A stretch of 49,821 nucleotides of DNA from an uncultured Pseudomonadota bacterium (GTDB lineage: Bacteria > Pseudomonadota > Gammaproteobacteria > Burkholderiales > Burkholderiaceae). The notes beneath the pieces are model-generated. The model saw only the letters and a program-made list of their open reading frames with translations, did no database searches and had not been told where the DNA came from. The number at the start of each line of letters is the position of its first letter. Position 1 is the first letter of the stretch. Position numbers and translations under genes: made by a program. The stretch spans positions 1 through 49,821 of the forward strand of contig CAMLIZ010000009.1 in assembly GCA_946480245.1 (NCBI GenBank). The letters are read 5' to 3'. Below, in pieces: positions 1 through 8,705 of the stretch.

Positions 1-1853
1 CGGCGGTGGAGGTCGGGCCGGCGCTGTTCTTCTCGCTGCTGGTCATCACGCTGTCCTTCCTGCCGGTGTTCACGCTGGAAGCGCAGGAGGGCCGGCTCTT
101 CTCGCCGCTGGCCTTCACGAAGACGTACACCATGGCCGCGGCCGCGGCGCTGTCGGTGACTCTGGTGCCCGTGCTGATGGGCTTGCTGGTGCGAGGGCGC
201 ATCCCGCACGAGGCGTCGAACCCCTTGAACCGGTTCCTCATGCGCATCTACCGGCCGGCATTGGAAGCGGTGCTCCACTTTCCGAAGGCGACACTGGCCA
301 TAGCGGCTGTCGTGCTAGCGATGACCACCATCCCGCTGACCCACCTGGGTGGCGAGTTCATGCCGCCGCTGGACGAGGGCGACCTGCTGTACATGCCCTC
401 GGCGCTGCCCGGGTTGCCGGTGTCGAAGGCCACCGAGCTGCTCCAGCAGACGGACCGCCTCATCAAGAGCGTGCCCGAAGTAGAGCGAGTCTTCGGCAAG
501 GCGGGTCGTGCTGACAGTGCAACCGACCCGGCTCCTCTGGAGATGTTCGAGACCACCATCCAGTTCAAGCCCCGGGACCAATGGCGCCCGGGGATGACGG
601 CCGACAAGCTGGTCGAGGAACTTGACCGTGCGGTGAAGGTGCCCGGTCTGTCCAACATTTGGGTGCCGCCCATCCGCAACCGCATCGACATGCTGGCCAC
701 CGGCATCAAGAGCCCGGTGGGCATCAAGGTCGCGGGGCCTGACCTCGCCACCATCGACAAGCTCACGACGCAAATCGAGTCGGTCGTGAAGAACGTGCCG
801 GGCGTGTCCTCGGCGCTTGCCGAGCGACTGACCGGAGGCCGGTACATCGACATCGATGTCGACCGCGCCGCAGCAGCACGCTACGGGATGTCGGTCACGG
901 ACGTGCAGGCCATCGTCTCCACGGCCATCGGCGGCGAGAACGTTGGCGAGGTGGTCAGTGGCCGCGAGCGCTTTCCCATCAACGTGCGCTACCCGCGCGA
1001 AATTCGTGACTCGCTGGACAAGCTTCGCACGCTGCCGTTCGTCACGGAGAAGGGCGCCCAGCTACTGCTGCAGGACGTGGCCAAGGTGAACATCGAGGAG
1101 GGCCCTCCGATGCTGCGCAGCGAGAACGCGCGCCTGTCGGGCTGGGTGTACGTCGACGTGCGCGGCCGCGACCTGCGCTCCGTGGTGCGCGACATGCAGT
1201 CCGCAGTCGCCAAGCAAGTGGCGATGCCCGCCGGCTACGCCATCTCCTGGTCGGGCCAGTTCGAGTACCTGGAACGGGCGACCGAACGCATGAAGGTCGT
1301 GGTGCCAGCGACGTTGGCGGTCATCTTCGTGCTGCTCTACCTGCTGTTCCGCAACGCTGCCGACGCCGCCCTGGTGATGGCTGCCGTGCCGTTCTCCTTG
1401 GTGGGCGGCTTCTGGTTGGTCTGGCTGCTCGGGCACTCGGTGTCGGTCGCGACCGCCGTGGGCTTCATCGCGCTGGCCGGCGTGGCCGCCGAGTTCGGCG
1501 TCGTGATGCTGGTCTACCTGGAGAACGCGCTCGAGCGCCGTCTGGCCTCAGGTGAGCCGGACAACGAGGAGACACTCCTCGCAGCCATCCGAGAGGGGGC
1601 CGTGCTACGCGTGAGGCCCAAGGCGATGACGGTTGCCATCGTCCTGGCCGGCCTCATGCCGATGATGTGGGGCCACGGCACCGGCTCGGAAATCATGGCG
1701 CGCATCGCGGCGCCAATGGTGGGCGGAATGGTCACAGCGCCGCTGCTGTCGATGCTCGTGGTGCCGGCTGCCTGGTACCTGCTGCGCCGGCGGAAGGCCC
1801 AAACCAGGCAAGTCATCCAAAGCTCAACAGAGGTCGCTGTCAATCCGCTCTAG
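1..1853 (+). CDS. cusA: CusA-type Cu(I)/Ag(I) efflux RND pump, 3' part
   Basis: This is the inner-membrane proton-driven RND subunit of a CusCBA-type tripartite pump that exports Cu(I)/Ag(I) from the periplasm and cytoplasm. The reading frame is open to the left window edge, so the 5' part is missing. About 617 residues are visible out of roughly 1,040 usual for the family. The match to E. coli CusA is close throughout: [51 protein letters not shown] and [12 protein letters not shown]. The three methionines that form the CusA metal site are each in the expected motif (YMP, LEMF, IDML). The C-terminal transmembrane bundle is intact ([22 protein letters not shown], then [10 protein letters not shown]). 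The partner genes cusC and cusB would lie upstream, outside the window. A CzcA-type Zn/Co/Cd pump is the alternative, but the methionines argue for Cu/Ag. Confidence 0.93.
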   Translation, partial: AVEVGPALFFSLLVITLSFLPVFTLEAQEGRLFSPLAFTKTYTMAAAAALSVTLVPVLMGLLVRGRIPHEASNPLNRFLMRIYRPALEAVLHFPKATLAIAAVVLAMTTIPLTHLGGEFMPPLDEGDLLYMPSALPGLPVSKATELLQQTDRLIKSVPEVERVFGKAGRADSATDPAPLEMFETTIQFKPRDQWRPGMTADKLVEELDRAVKVPGLSNIWVPPIRNRIDMLATGIKSPVGIKVAGPDLATIDKLTTQIESVVKNVPGVSSALAERLTGGRYIDIDVDRAAAARYGMSVTDVQAIVSTAIGGENVGEVVSGRERFPINVRYPREIRDSLDKLRTLPFVTEKGAQLLLQDVAKVNIEEGPPMLRSENARLSGWVYVDVRGRDLRSVVRDMQSAVAKQVAMPAGYAISWSGQFEYLERATERMKVVVPATLAVIFVLLYLLFRNAADAALVMAAVPFSLVGGFWLVWLLGHSVSVATAVGFIALAGVAAEFGVVMLVYLENALERRLASGEPDNEETLLAAIREGAVLRVRPKAMTVAIVLAGLMPMMWGHGTGSEIMARIAAPMVGGMVTAPLLSMLVVPAAWYLLRRRKAQTRQVIQSSTEVAVNPL

Positions 1854-1923
1854 GAGGCACCAGAGATCTTGGGGGGTGTGTCCCCAGGGGCAGGGCCATC
1901 AGCTCTCCTGAGTCTGACGATGG

Positions 1924-3270
1924 CTACAGCCGCCCCTGCAGGAACACCATTGCGGAAGTCGGATGCCTGCCGTAGATGGGGTGAAGCTGCGCGGGCGCGT
2001 CGTACAGCCCGACCAGTCCGCCGATGCCCCAGGAGACCGGCCCGGTCTCGACGAAGTCGTAGATGTAGCCCAGCGAGAGCTTGCGCACTTGGAAGGTCTG
2101 CCCGGCGAGCGGTTCGCCGTCGTGGAACAACTCGTCGTTGTCGACCTGCTCGAAGCGCCCGAAGAGCGTATGCCGCTCATGGGCCACCAGTGTGGACTCC
2201 AGCAGCCAGCCGGGCAGGCGTTTGGTGCCGTCCGGCGCAATCTTGTGGTTCTGCCCCCAGGCGAGCGTAGTCTGCCAAGGACCGATGGCCGTGGCGGCCT
2301 GATAAGAGACGGAGGCGGTGGTGCGCTTGACCTCCGTGTCCGGCTCCAACTGCTCCGGACTTTTCAAGTCGCCGTAGCTCACCTGCATCGACCAGGCCGG
2401 CGCCGGGTTGTACGTCAACCGCGTCGACCAGGAGTCGAACTTGCGGGTCTCGATGTTCCAGCGGTACTGGTCGGGCTCGCGGCCGTTGAACCAGGAGCCT
2501 TCCACCTTCACCGGACCCTGGCTCGCCCCGAGCGTGACCACGCCGAAGGTGATGTGCGTCGAGTCCAGCCAATGGTGGGTGAGCGGCGCCTCCGGATTGC
2601 GCATGCCCGAGAAGCGGTGCATGAATGCGGTGGGACCAAGAGCCGGCTCGCCGGGCAGGCCAGCGTAGACGAACGCCGCGCCATCGGAACCGAAGGGGAC
2701 GCTGTAGGTGCCCGCGAGCTCCATGAACAAGTCGTGCGGATGCTGTCGGTCCACAAGGGGCGTGACGCCGTTGGCTGTTTCCCCTGTCTCGTACAGCAAC
2801 GGGTAGCCGCTCTTGCCCATCGCCGGGTCGAGCGACAGCATCGCGCGAAGACCGAGCTTGCCCGGCCCCAGGCGGCGCTGCGCCATCAGCATTGCCATGC
2901 TCTGGGCGAACACCTTGTCATCACCGCGCGGGCCGCTCTGCTTGCCGTAGATGGCGTTCACGAACCCGTGAGCCATCAGCATCCAGTCGCCGCGCATGTC
3001 CATCCAGCTGAGCATTGGCGTGGCTTCCGGCTGCCAGCTCGTCCCGGAGGCTTCCCGCGTCATGGAGTAGGGCCCAAGGGCACCCTCCATCTTGTGGTTC
3101 ATGCCCATGTTCATGCTCTGGTGGCCCTGCGGCGTCGATTGCATGTCGTGGTCGGGCATGGAACCGCTAGGAAGCGATTGGGCTGCCGCGCTGAAGGCGG
3201 CGCCTGTCGCAAGCGCGGTCAGGACCAGGCGCAACGGCGAAACTCGCGCGCGATGACGTGAATGCACCAA
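1924..3270 (-). CDS. Met/His-rich exported protein, predicted outer-membrane barrel linked to metal resistance
   Basis: The function is not established. The 448-residue protein starts with a signal peptide (LVLTALATGAAFSAAAQ, cleavage near residue 31). A short stretch rich in Met and His follows (MPDHDMQS, HQSMNMGMNHKM, around residues 38-62), the kind of segment that binds copper or silver in periplasmic metal proteins. The rest has alternating polar and aromatic residues and ends in an amphipathic strand (AMVFLQGRL), which fits a beta-barrel. It converges on the cusA-type gene, with 70 bases between the two stops. I recall similar proteins near copper/silver resistance genes in Cupriavidus and relatives, so a role in metal resistance is inferred from content and neighbourhood. 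A possible metal-responsive operator lies upstream at 3295-3320. Confidence 0.75.
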   Translation of the reverse strand: MVHSRHRARVSPLRLVLTALATGAAFSAAAQSLPSGSMPDHDMQSTPQGHQSMNMGMNHKMEGALGPYSMTREASGTSWQPEATPMLSWMDMRGDWMLMAHGFVNAIYGKQSGPRGDDKVFAQSMAMLMAQRRLGPGKLGLRAMLSLDPAMGKSGYPLLYETGETANGVTPLVDRQHPHDLFMELAGTYSVPFGSDGAAFVYAGLPGEPALGPTAFMHRFSGMRNPEAPLTHHWLDSTHITFGVVTLGASQGPVKVEGSWFNGREPDQYRWNIETRKFDSWSTRLTYNPAPAWSMQVSYGDLKSPEQLEPDTEVKRTTASVSYQAATAIGPWQTTLAWGQNHKIAPDGTKRLPGWLLESTLVAHERHTLFGRFEQVDNDELFHDGEPLAGQTFQVRKLSLGYIYDFVETGPVSWGIGGLVGLYDAPAQLHPIYGRHPTSAMVFLQGRL

Positions 3271-3289
3271 GCACCTCCGGTATGAACTA

Positions 3290-3320
3290 GAGGTACGGTA
3301 GGCAAGAGACGTACCGTCAA
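3290..3320 (-). promoter_or_regulatory. Candidate MerR-type operator/promoter for the Met/His-rich protein gene
   Basis: On the minus strand a -35-like TTGACG (3315-3320) is followed, after a 19-base spacer, by a weak -10-like TACCTC (3290-3295). A perfect inverted repeat ACGGTA-N11-TACCGT (3295-3317) fills the spacer. An over-long 19-base spacer containing a dyad is the hallmark of promoters activated by MerR-family metal sensors such as CueR. The start codon is 20 bases downstream of the -10. No merR/cueR gene is visible in the window. Confidence 0.4.
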
Positions 3321-3387
3321 AGCGGCGTCCAAGTGGCCTTCGTCGGGTGCTTGGCTATTTAACATAATGCACATTGTCGTGCATAGC

Positions 3388-4101
3388 TCATACGCCCAGA
3401 AAGCCCATCAACGCCGGGTCGGCAAGCAACTGCTCCCTGGCCCCAGCCAGCACCGACTGCCCCTTTTGCAGCACCAATGCGCGGTCGGCATGCGCGAGCA
3501 CGCGCTTGTAGTCGCGGTCCACCACGATGGTGGCGATGCCATCCTCGCGGATGGTGCCGATCACGCGCCAGATCTCCTGCACGATCAGCGGCGCCAGGCC
3601 TTCGGTGGCCTCGTCGAGGATCAAGCCGAGCGGATTGGTGAGCAGCGCGCGGCCGATCGACAGCATCTGCTGCTCGCCGCCCGAGAGCTGGCCGCCGAGG
3701 TGGCCGATGCGTTCGGCCAGACGCGGGAACACCGCCATCACGCGGTCGAAGCGCCAGTCGCTGCGGCCGTCCACCCCGGCGCGCGCGGCCATCAGCAAGT
3801 TCTCGCGCACGGTGAGGTTGGGAAACACGCCGCGGCCTTCCGGCACATAGGCGATGCCGGCGCGCGCCACCTGGTAGGGAGCGGCCTTTGACAGATCTCG
3901 CCCGAGCACGCGGATCTCGCCCTCGCGCTGGCGCACGTGGCCGAGCAGCGTGCGCAGCAGCGTGGTCTTGCCCATGCCGTTGCGCCCCAGCAGGCCCAGC
4001 GTTTCACCGCGCGCCAGCTGCAGGTCCACGCCGCGCAACACGTGGCTGCTGCCGTACCAGGCCTGCACGCCTCGCGCGTCGATCAGCAACGGCTCAGCCA
4101 T
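3388..4101 (-). CDS. Branched-chain-type ABC transporter ATPase (LivF-like), benzoate locus
   Basis: This is one of two ATPases energising an ABC importer of the branched-chain amino acid/aromatic acid (HAAT) class. The 237-residue protein has Walker A (GRNGMGKT), the signature LSGGEQQM and a Walker B region ending LILDEATEGLAP, which is typical of LivF. One feature departs from the family: the expected switch histidine segment IVVEQ..H reads IVVDRDYK. I chose the ATG at 4101 because it overlaps the stop of the preceding ATPase gene by 8 bases and gives a normal N-terminus (MAEPLL); the frame is open another 17 codons upstream. It is the last gene of the leftward benzoate operon, so the cargo is probably benzoate or a related aromatic acid, inferred from context. 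Confidence 0.9.
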   Translation of the reverse strand: MAEPLLIDARGVQAWYGSSHVLRGVDLQLARGETLGLLGRNGMGKTTLLRTLLGHVRQREGEIRVLGRDLSKAAPYQVARAGIAYVPEGRGVFPNLTVRENLLMAARAGVDGRSDWRFDRVMAVFPRLAERIGHLGGQLSGGEQQMLSIGRALLTNPLGLILDEATEGLAPLIVQEIWRVIGTIREDGIATIVVDRDYKRVLAHADRALVLQKGQSVLAGAREQLLADPALMGFLGV

Positions 4102-4858
4102 GCGCCGGCTCCTCGTGGTGGCCGCCCAGGTAGGCGTGCTGAACCTGCGCATTGGCGCGCACTTCGTCCGGCAGGCCGGAGGCGAGCACGCTGCCGTTGA
4201 CCATCACGGTGATCATGTCCGCCACCGCAAACACCGCGTCCATGTCGTGCTCGATCAGTAGCACGGCGTGGTCCTCGCGCAAGGTGCGCAGCAGCGCAAG
4301 CATGCGCTGCGACTCCTCGGCCCCCATGCCGGCCAAGGGCTCGTCGAGCAGCACCACGCTCGGCCGCGTGGCCAGGCACATCGCCACCTCGAGCTGGCGC
4401 TTCTGGCCGTGCGACAGGCTGGCCGCGGTGTGGTCGCGCACGGCCTGCAGGCCGCAGCGTGCCATGGCCTGGTCGGCAACGGCGTTGCTGTACTCGCAAC
4501 GGTCGGCGCGCTCCCATACCTTCCACGGCGCCTGCCGACGTGCCTGCGCCGCCAGCCGGCAGTTCTCGCGCACGCTGAGCGGCAGGAACACGTTGTTGCG
4601 CTGATAGCTGCGGTTCAGGCCGGCAGCCGCGCGCCGCGGCTGCGACCAGTGCGAGATGTCGCGCCCGTGCAGCAGCACCTGCCCGCTGCTCAGCGGCAAC
4701 TCACCGGACAGCAGGTTCACGAGCGTGGACTTGCCTGCACCGTTGGTGCCGATCACCGCGTGGATGCGCTGCTGCTGCAGCACCAGAGATACGTCGTCCA
4801 CCGCGGCCAGCGCGCCGAAGCGGCGCGTCACGCCGCGGGCTTCCAGCGCCGGCGTCAT
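4094..4858 (-). CDS. Branched-chain-type ABC transporter ATPase (LivG-like), benzoate locus
   Basis: This is the second ATPase of the importer, 254 residues. Walker A is GTNGAGKST, followed by the LivG-like NRSYQRNNVF (Q-loop region), signature LSHGQKRQLEVA, Walker B VVLLDEPLAGM and the switch histidine IEHDMDAVF. The start at 4858 forms an ATGA overlap with the permease stop at 4855. An upstream in-frame ATG at 4924 would run 22 codons into the permease gene and is less likely. It would pair with the LivF-like subunit on the cytoplasmic face of the two permeases. The substrate is inferred from the neighbouring benzoate-CoA ligase and box genes. Confidence 0.9.
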   Translation of the reverse strand: MTPALEARGVTRRFGALAAVDDVSLVLQQQRIHAVIGTNGAGKSTLVNLLSGELPLSSGQVLLHGRDISHWSQPRRAAAGLNRSYQRNNVFLPLSVRENCRLAAQARRQAPWKVWERADRCEYSNAVADQAMARCGLQAVRDHTAASLSHGQKRQLEVAMCLATRPSVVLLDEPLAGMGAEESQRMLALLRTLREDHAVLLIEHDMDAVFAVADMITVMVNGSVLASGLPDEVRANAQVQHAYLGGHHEEPAHG

Positions 4859-5877
4859 GGCGTGGCCTCTTCGGGATTGGGTGGCGCGGCCGCCGGCATC
4901 TTGCTGCGCCATCGATGACGCCATTGCACGAGCGCGCTAAAGCCCCCTGCCAGGCCATGCGGCATCAGGGCCACGGCAGCGATGATGAAGCCCCCCAGCA
5001 GCAGCTGCCAGTGCTTGGTGAGCGACTGGAACCACTCGGACAGCAGCACCAGCGCAACCGCACCCGTCACGGCGCCGGCCAGGCTGCCCAGGCCGCCGAG
5101 GATCACCATCAGCAGCGCGTTGCCCGACTGGTGCCACGACAGGATCTCCGGGTTCACGAAGCCGGTTCGCACCGCATACAAGAAGCCAGCCAGGCCTGCA
5201 AAGCCACCTGCGATCACGAAGCTTGCAAGCTTGTAGGCCACGGTGGGAAACCCGGCGGCGCGCATGCGCTGCTCGTTGTGCCGGATGCCGGCGAACGCAT
5301 GGCCCAGGCGCGAGCGCAGCAGCAGACCCAGGCCGGCCACCGTGAACCCGCACAAGGCCAGCGTGAACCAGTAGAAGTGGGCCGGCTTCTGCAGGTCGAA
5401 CAGCAGCAGCGAGCCAAGGTGGAACTCGGGCCGGAAGTACACATAGGCACCGTCGCTGCCGCCGAACCCGTTGGTGTCGTGCACCACGAAATAGACCAGC
5501 TGCGCAAAGGCCAGCGTCACCATGATGAAGTAGACGCCTTTGGCACGCATCACCAGCAGCCCGATCAGCAGTGCCAGCAGCGCCGCCCCGCCCACCGACG
5601 CGGCCAGCAGCCACCAGCCGTTGCCGGCTTCCGACTGCGGCGCCAGCAAGGCCACCACGTAGGCGGCGGCACCAAAGTACGCTGCATGGCCCAGGCTCAC
5701 CAGGCCGGTGCAGCCCACCAGCAGCTGCAGGCTCAGCGCAAAGATGGCCATCGTGAGCACCTGCGCGCCGAGCTCGAGGTGAAACGTGCTGCCGAAAGGC
5801 TCGGGCAGCCATGGCAGCAGCCCGAGCAACGCGAACACCGAAATCCAAGCGCCGAAGGCGCTGCGCGGGTGGGTCAT
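4855..5877 (-). CDS. Branched-chain-type ABC transporter permease (LivM-like)
   Basis: This is a 340-residue integral membrane permease. It has several hydrophobic helices and the LivM-family motif GLVSLGHAAYFGAAAYVVALL near residue 60; the conserved loop GIRHNEQRMRAAGFP appears about residues 195-210, and ILGGLGSLAGAVTGA near 265. The start at 5877 overlaps the stop of the LivH-like gene (ATGA). The frame stays open further upstream inside the LivH gene, but that part is out-of-frame read-through. The C-terminus ends in a short Pro/Ala-rich cytoplasmic tail (MPAAAPPNPEE). It forms a heterodimeric channel with the LivH-like permease. Confidence 0.9.
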   Translation of the reverse strand: MTHPRSAFGAWISVFALLGLLPWLPEPFGSTFHLELGAQVLTMAIFALSLQLLVGCTGLVSLGHAAYFGAAAYVVALLAPQSEAGNGWWLLAASVGGAALLALLIGLLVMRAKGVYFIMVTLAFAQLVYFVVHDTNGFGGSDGAYVYFRPEFHLGSLLLFDLQKPAHFYWFTLALCGFTVAGLGLLLRSRLGHAFAGIRHNEQRMRAAGFPTVAYKLASFVIAGGFAGLAGFLYAVRTGFVNPEILSWHQSGNALLMVILGGLGSLAGAVTGAVALVLLSEWFQSLTKHWQLLLGGFIIAAVALMPHGLAGGFSALVQWRHRWRSKMPAAAPPNPEEATP

Positions 5878-6746
5878 GATTGGCTCGGCTTGAACAAGCC
5901 CTCGGGGCGCCACAGCAGGATCGCCGCCATCAGCACGTACACCAGCGCGCCGGCGCCCTGCTGCCAGAACACCTTGCCGAAGGTGTCGACGAAGCCGATC
6001 AGCAGCGCGGCCAGCAGCGCGCCCGTGATCGAGCCGATGCCGCCGATCACCACCACCACGAAGCAGACGATCAGCACCTGCGCTCCCATGCCGGGGTACA
6101 CCGACGACACCGGTGCGGCAATCATGCCGGCCAGCACCGCCAGCGCCACGCCGCCCGCAAACACCAGCCGGTACAGCAGCGAGATGTTGACGCCCAGGCT
6201 CTGCACCATCTCGCGGTTCACCGAGCCGGCGCGGATGGTCATGCCCAGCCGCGTCTTCTTCAGCACGAAGTACATCGCCAGCGCCACGGCCAGGCACACG
6301 CCGGAGATGAAGAGCCGGTACACCGGATAGGTCATGTCATGGCCGATGGCCACGCCACCCGCCAGCCAGGCCGGAACCTGCACGCCGTGCACGTCGTCGC
6401 CCACCGCCAGGCTGCGCAGCTCCTCGAACACCAGGATCAGCCCATAGGTCATCAGCACCTGCTGCAGGTGTTCGCGCTCATAGAGGAAGCTGAAGAACGC
6501 CCATTCCAGCAGGTAGCCGAGCACCACCGCCAGCACCAGGCCGAGCACCAGCGCGAGCACGAAGCTGCCGGTGAGCGACGCGAGCGTGAACGCCACGTAC
6601 GCGCCCAGCATGTAGAAGCTGCCGTGGGCCAGGTTGATCACGCCCATGATCCCGAAGATCAAGGTGAGACCGCTGGCCACCAGGAACAGCAGCAGCCCGT
6701 ACTGCACGCTGTTGAGGCACTGGATCAGGAAGGTGGTGAGATCCAT
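5874..6746 (-). CDS. Branched-chain-type ABC transporter permease (LivH-like)
   Basis: This is a 290-residue permease with the LivH hallmarks: an N-terminal helix leading to YGLLLFLVASGLTLIFGIMGVINLAHGSFYMLGAYV, a central loop GMTIRAGSVNREMVQSLGVN, and GGIGSITGALLAALLIGFVD near the C-terminus. It starts one base after the stop of the binding-protein gene and overlaps the LivM-like gene by 4 bases, so the five transporter genes are probably translated together. Cargo assignment to benzoate or another aromatic acid comes from operon context only; the primary sequence does not distinguish this from amino acid importers. Confidence 0.9.
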   Translation of the reverse strand: MDLTTFLIQCLNSVQYGLLLFLVASGLTLIFGIMGVINLAHGSFYMLGAYVAFTLASLTGSFVLALVLGLVLAVVLGYLLEWAFFSFLYEREHLQQVLMTYGLILVFEELRSLAVGDDVHGVQVPAWLAGGVAIGHDMTYPVYRLFISGVCLAVALAMYFVLKKTRLGMTIRAGSVNREMVQSLGVNISLLYRLVFAGGVALAVLAGMIAAPVSSVYPGMGAQVLIVCFVVVVIGGIGSITGALLAALLIGFVDTFGKVFWQQGAGALVYVLMAAILLWRPEGLFKPSQS

Positions 6747-6747
6747 C

Positions 6748-7908
6748 TCACATCTTGCAGCCGCGCGCCGGGTCGGCGAGCTGCTTCACGGCCACGCCGA
6801 TCGCCTTGTTGCTGTTGCCCTGCACCTGGCGCAGGTAGATGTCCTGCACGGGGTTGTGAGCCTTGGACATCGTCATCGGGCCGCGCGGGCTGTCGAACCT
6901 GGCCTGCTCCATGCCCTTGACCACCGCGTCGCGCTTGCTGATGTCGCCGCCGGCAGCCTTCAGGCCCGAGGCCAGCAGCTGCGCCGCGTCGTAGCCCTGC
7001 ACGGCGTACACGTCGGGCTGCAGCTTGTAGGCCTTGGCATACGAGAGCCGGAACTGCTTGTTCTTCGGTGTGGCGATGTCGTCACCGTAATGCAGCGTGG
7101 TCAGCATGCCGGCTGCGGCCGGGCCTTGAGCCTCCAGCGTGCCGTCGGTGAGGAAGCCCGGGCCGTACAGCGGGATGTTCTTGCGCAGGCCGGCGGCGTC
7201 GTAGTCCTTCACGAACTTCACCGCACCGCCGCCGGCGAAGAACGCATACACCGCGTCCGGCTTGGTGGCGGCGATCTCGGTCAGCAGCGCCTGGAATTCC
7301 ACGTTGGGGAACGGCACGTTCAGCTCTTTGAGCACCTTGCCGCCCTTGGACTCGAAGCCCTCCTTGAAACCCTTTACCGATTCGTCGCCCGCGGCGTACT
7401 TCCAGGTGATGGTGACGGCGGTCTTCTTCTTCTCGCGCTCCGCGGCCACCAGCCCCATCGCGTAGGCCGGCTGCCAGTTGGAGAACGAGCTGCGGAAGAT
7501 GTTGGGCGAGCACAGCGGGCCGGTGATGGCGTCGGCGCCGGCATTGGGCACGATCAGCAGGGTGTTGTTGTCCCTGGCCACCTTGGCCATCGCCATGGCC
7601 ACGCCGGAGTGCACCGTGCCCACGAGCACATCGACGTTGTCCCGCTTGACCAGCTTGTTGGCGTTTTCCACCGCCTTCGACGGATCGGACTCGTCGTCGA
7701 CTCGGAAGTATTCGATGCTCTTGCCGCCCAGCTTGCCGCCCTGCTCTTCCACGTAGAGCTTGAAGCCGTTCTCGATGGCCGTGCCCAGCGCCGCATAGGT
7801 GCCGGTGTACGGCAGCATCAACCCGACCTTGATCTTGTCGCTTTGCGCATGTGCTGTGGTGGCGGCGAGCGCGGCCAGTGCCAGGGCCGTGAGGTGGTTG
7901 CGGTTCAT
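6748..7908 (-). CDS. Periplasmic substrate-binding protein of the ABC importer (type I fold)
   Basis: This 386-residue exported protein captures the substrate for the LivHMGF-like importer. Residues 1-21 are a clear signal peptide (LTALALAALAATTAHA, then QSDKIKVG). The mature part shows the Leu/Ile/Val-binding fold pattern: VGLMLPYTGTYAALG, VLVGTVHSGVAMAMAKVARDNN, a hinge GADAITGPLCSPNIFRSSFSNWQ, then VYAFFAGGGAVKFVKDYDAAGL and AVQGYDAAQLLASGLKAAGGD. Proteins of this class next to box genes are usually annotated as benzoate or aromatic-acid binders. Its start overlaps the upstream hydrolase stop by 4 bases (ATGA at 7905-7908). Confidence 0.9.
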   Translation of the reverse strand: MNRNHLTALALAALAATTAHAQSDKIKVGLMLPYTGTYAALGTAIENGFKLYVEEQGGKLGGKSIEYFRVDDESDPSKAVENANKLVKRDNVDVLVGTVHSGVAMAMAKVARDNNTLLIVPNAGADAITGPLCSPNIFRSSFSNWQPAYAMGLVAAEREKKKTAVTITWKYAAGDESVKGFKEGFESKGGKVLKELNVPFPNVEFQALLTEIAATKPDAVYAFFAGGGAVKFVKDYDAAGLRKNIPLYGPGFLTDGTLEAQGPAAAGMLTTLHYGDDIATPKNKQFRLSYAKAYKLQPDVYAVQGYDAAQLLASGLKAAGGDISKRDAVVKGMEQARFDSPRGPMTMSKAHNPVQDIYLRQVQGNSNKAIGVAVKQLADPARGCKM

Positions 7909-8705
7909 GCGTGTCTCCGTTGTGTGGTGTGGTGGGAAAGAAACTGCGCAGTGGCCTCTGTCACTGCCTGGGGCTGGTCACGATGCGGCGAGTGGCCGCA
8001 GTCTTGCAGCTTGAGCAGCGTGGTGCTTGCCACGCGAGCCGCGATGCCGTCGATCTGGACCATCGTGCCATACGGGTCGTCGAATCCCTGGATCGCCAGC
8101 ACCGGGCAGCGGATGCGCGGCAGCAGGCTCTCGATGGTCCAGGCCTCGAAGCGCTCGTCGAGCCAGATGTCGTTCCAGCCCCAGAAGGCCGAATCGACGT
8201 CGTCGTGATAGCGCGCGAGCTTGTGCTTGAAGTCGGTGTGCAGATACGCGCGCCGCGCTTCGCGGATGCTGGCCAGGCCGAACGCTTCCACGAGGATGTG
8301 CGGCGCCAGCACCACCGCAGCGGCCACGCGCTGCGGAAACAGCGCCGCATGGATCAGCGCAATGGAGCCACCGTCGCTGTGGCCGAACAGCACGCAGGGC
8401 TGCTGCACGCCCAGCGCGTCCAGCAGCGCCGGCAGCACGCCCTGCGCATGCCGGTGCATGAAATCCACGTCCCAGTGCTCGTCGGGCCGGCGCGGTGTGG
8501 AGCGACCGTAGCCGGGGCGCGAATACACCAGGCCGCGGCGGCCGAGCACGTCGCACAACTGCGCCGGGAACTCCTTCCACATGGCGAGCGAGCCCAGACC
8601 CTCGTGCAGGAACACGATCACCGGCCCCGGGGCATCGAGCCGCCCCACCCAGACGTGCTCGATCTGCAGTGGGCGCCCGTCGACCTGAAGCGTGACAAGA
8701 CTCAT
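7905..8705 (-). CDS. Alpha/beta hydrolase of the benzoate operon
   Basis: This 266-residue protein is a single-domain alpha/beta hydrolase. The nucleophile elbow is FGHSDGG (Ser about 110), an oxyanion-region HEG lies near residue 34, the acid is probably the Asp pair in IQGFDDPYG, and the base is the His in CGHSPHRDQP. Proteins like this recur in box clusters, between the benzoate-CoA ligase and transporter genes, but their reaction is not settled. It may act as a thioesterase releasing trapped CoA, or as an ester or lactone hydrolase making benzoate or handling a ring-opened product. The 4-base overlaps with the ligase and the binding-protein gene make it an integral operon member. There is no signal peptide, so it acts in the cytoplasm. 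Confidence 0.88.
   Translation of the reverse strand: MSLVTLQVDGRPLQIEHVWVGRLDAPGPVIVFLHEGLGSLAMWKEFPAQLCDVLGRRGLVYSRPGYGRSTPRRPDEHWDVDFMHRHAQGVLPALLDALGVQQPCVLFGHSDGGSIALIHAALFPQRVAAAVVLAPHILVEAFGLASIREARRAYLHTDFKHKLARYHDDVDSAFWGWNDIWLDERFEAWTIESLLPRIRCPVLAIQGFDDPYGTMVQIDGIAARVASTTLLKLQDCGHSPHRDQPQAVTEATAQFLSHHTTQRRHA

Noticed and set aside
1870..1886. Hairpin TGGGG-N7-CCCCA between cusA and the barrel gene
   Set aside because: The stem is only 5 bases with no U-tract, too weak to call as a terminator.
1963..3261. 432-codon plus-strand frame opposite the Met/His-rich barrel gene
   Set aside because: The minus-strand frame has a clear signal peptide and barrel pattern; this one is an antisense shadow.
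3388..7908. Reading the ABC importer as a leucine/isoleucine/valine transporter
   Set aside because: The sequence alone cannot exclude it, but the genes are coupled to benzoate-CoA ligase in one operon, so an aromatic acid is more likely.
4915..8208. Long plus-strand open frames opposite the transporter and binding-protein genes
   Set aside because: They are His/Gln/Arg-rich translations of the antisense strand, without signal, domain or ribosome binding site.
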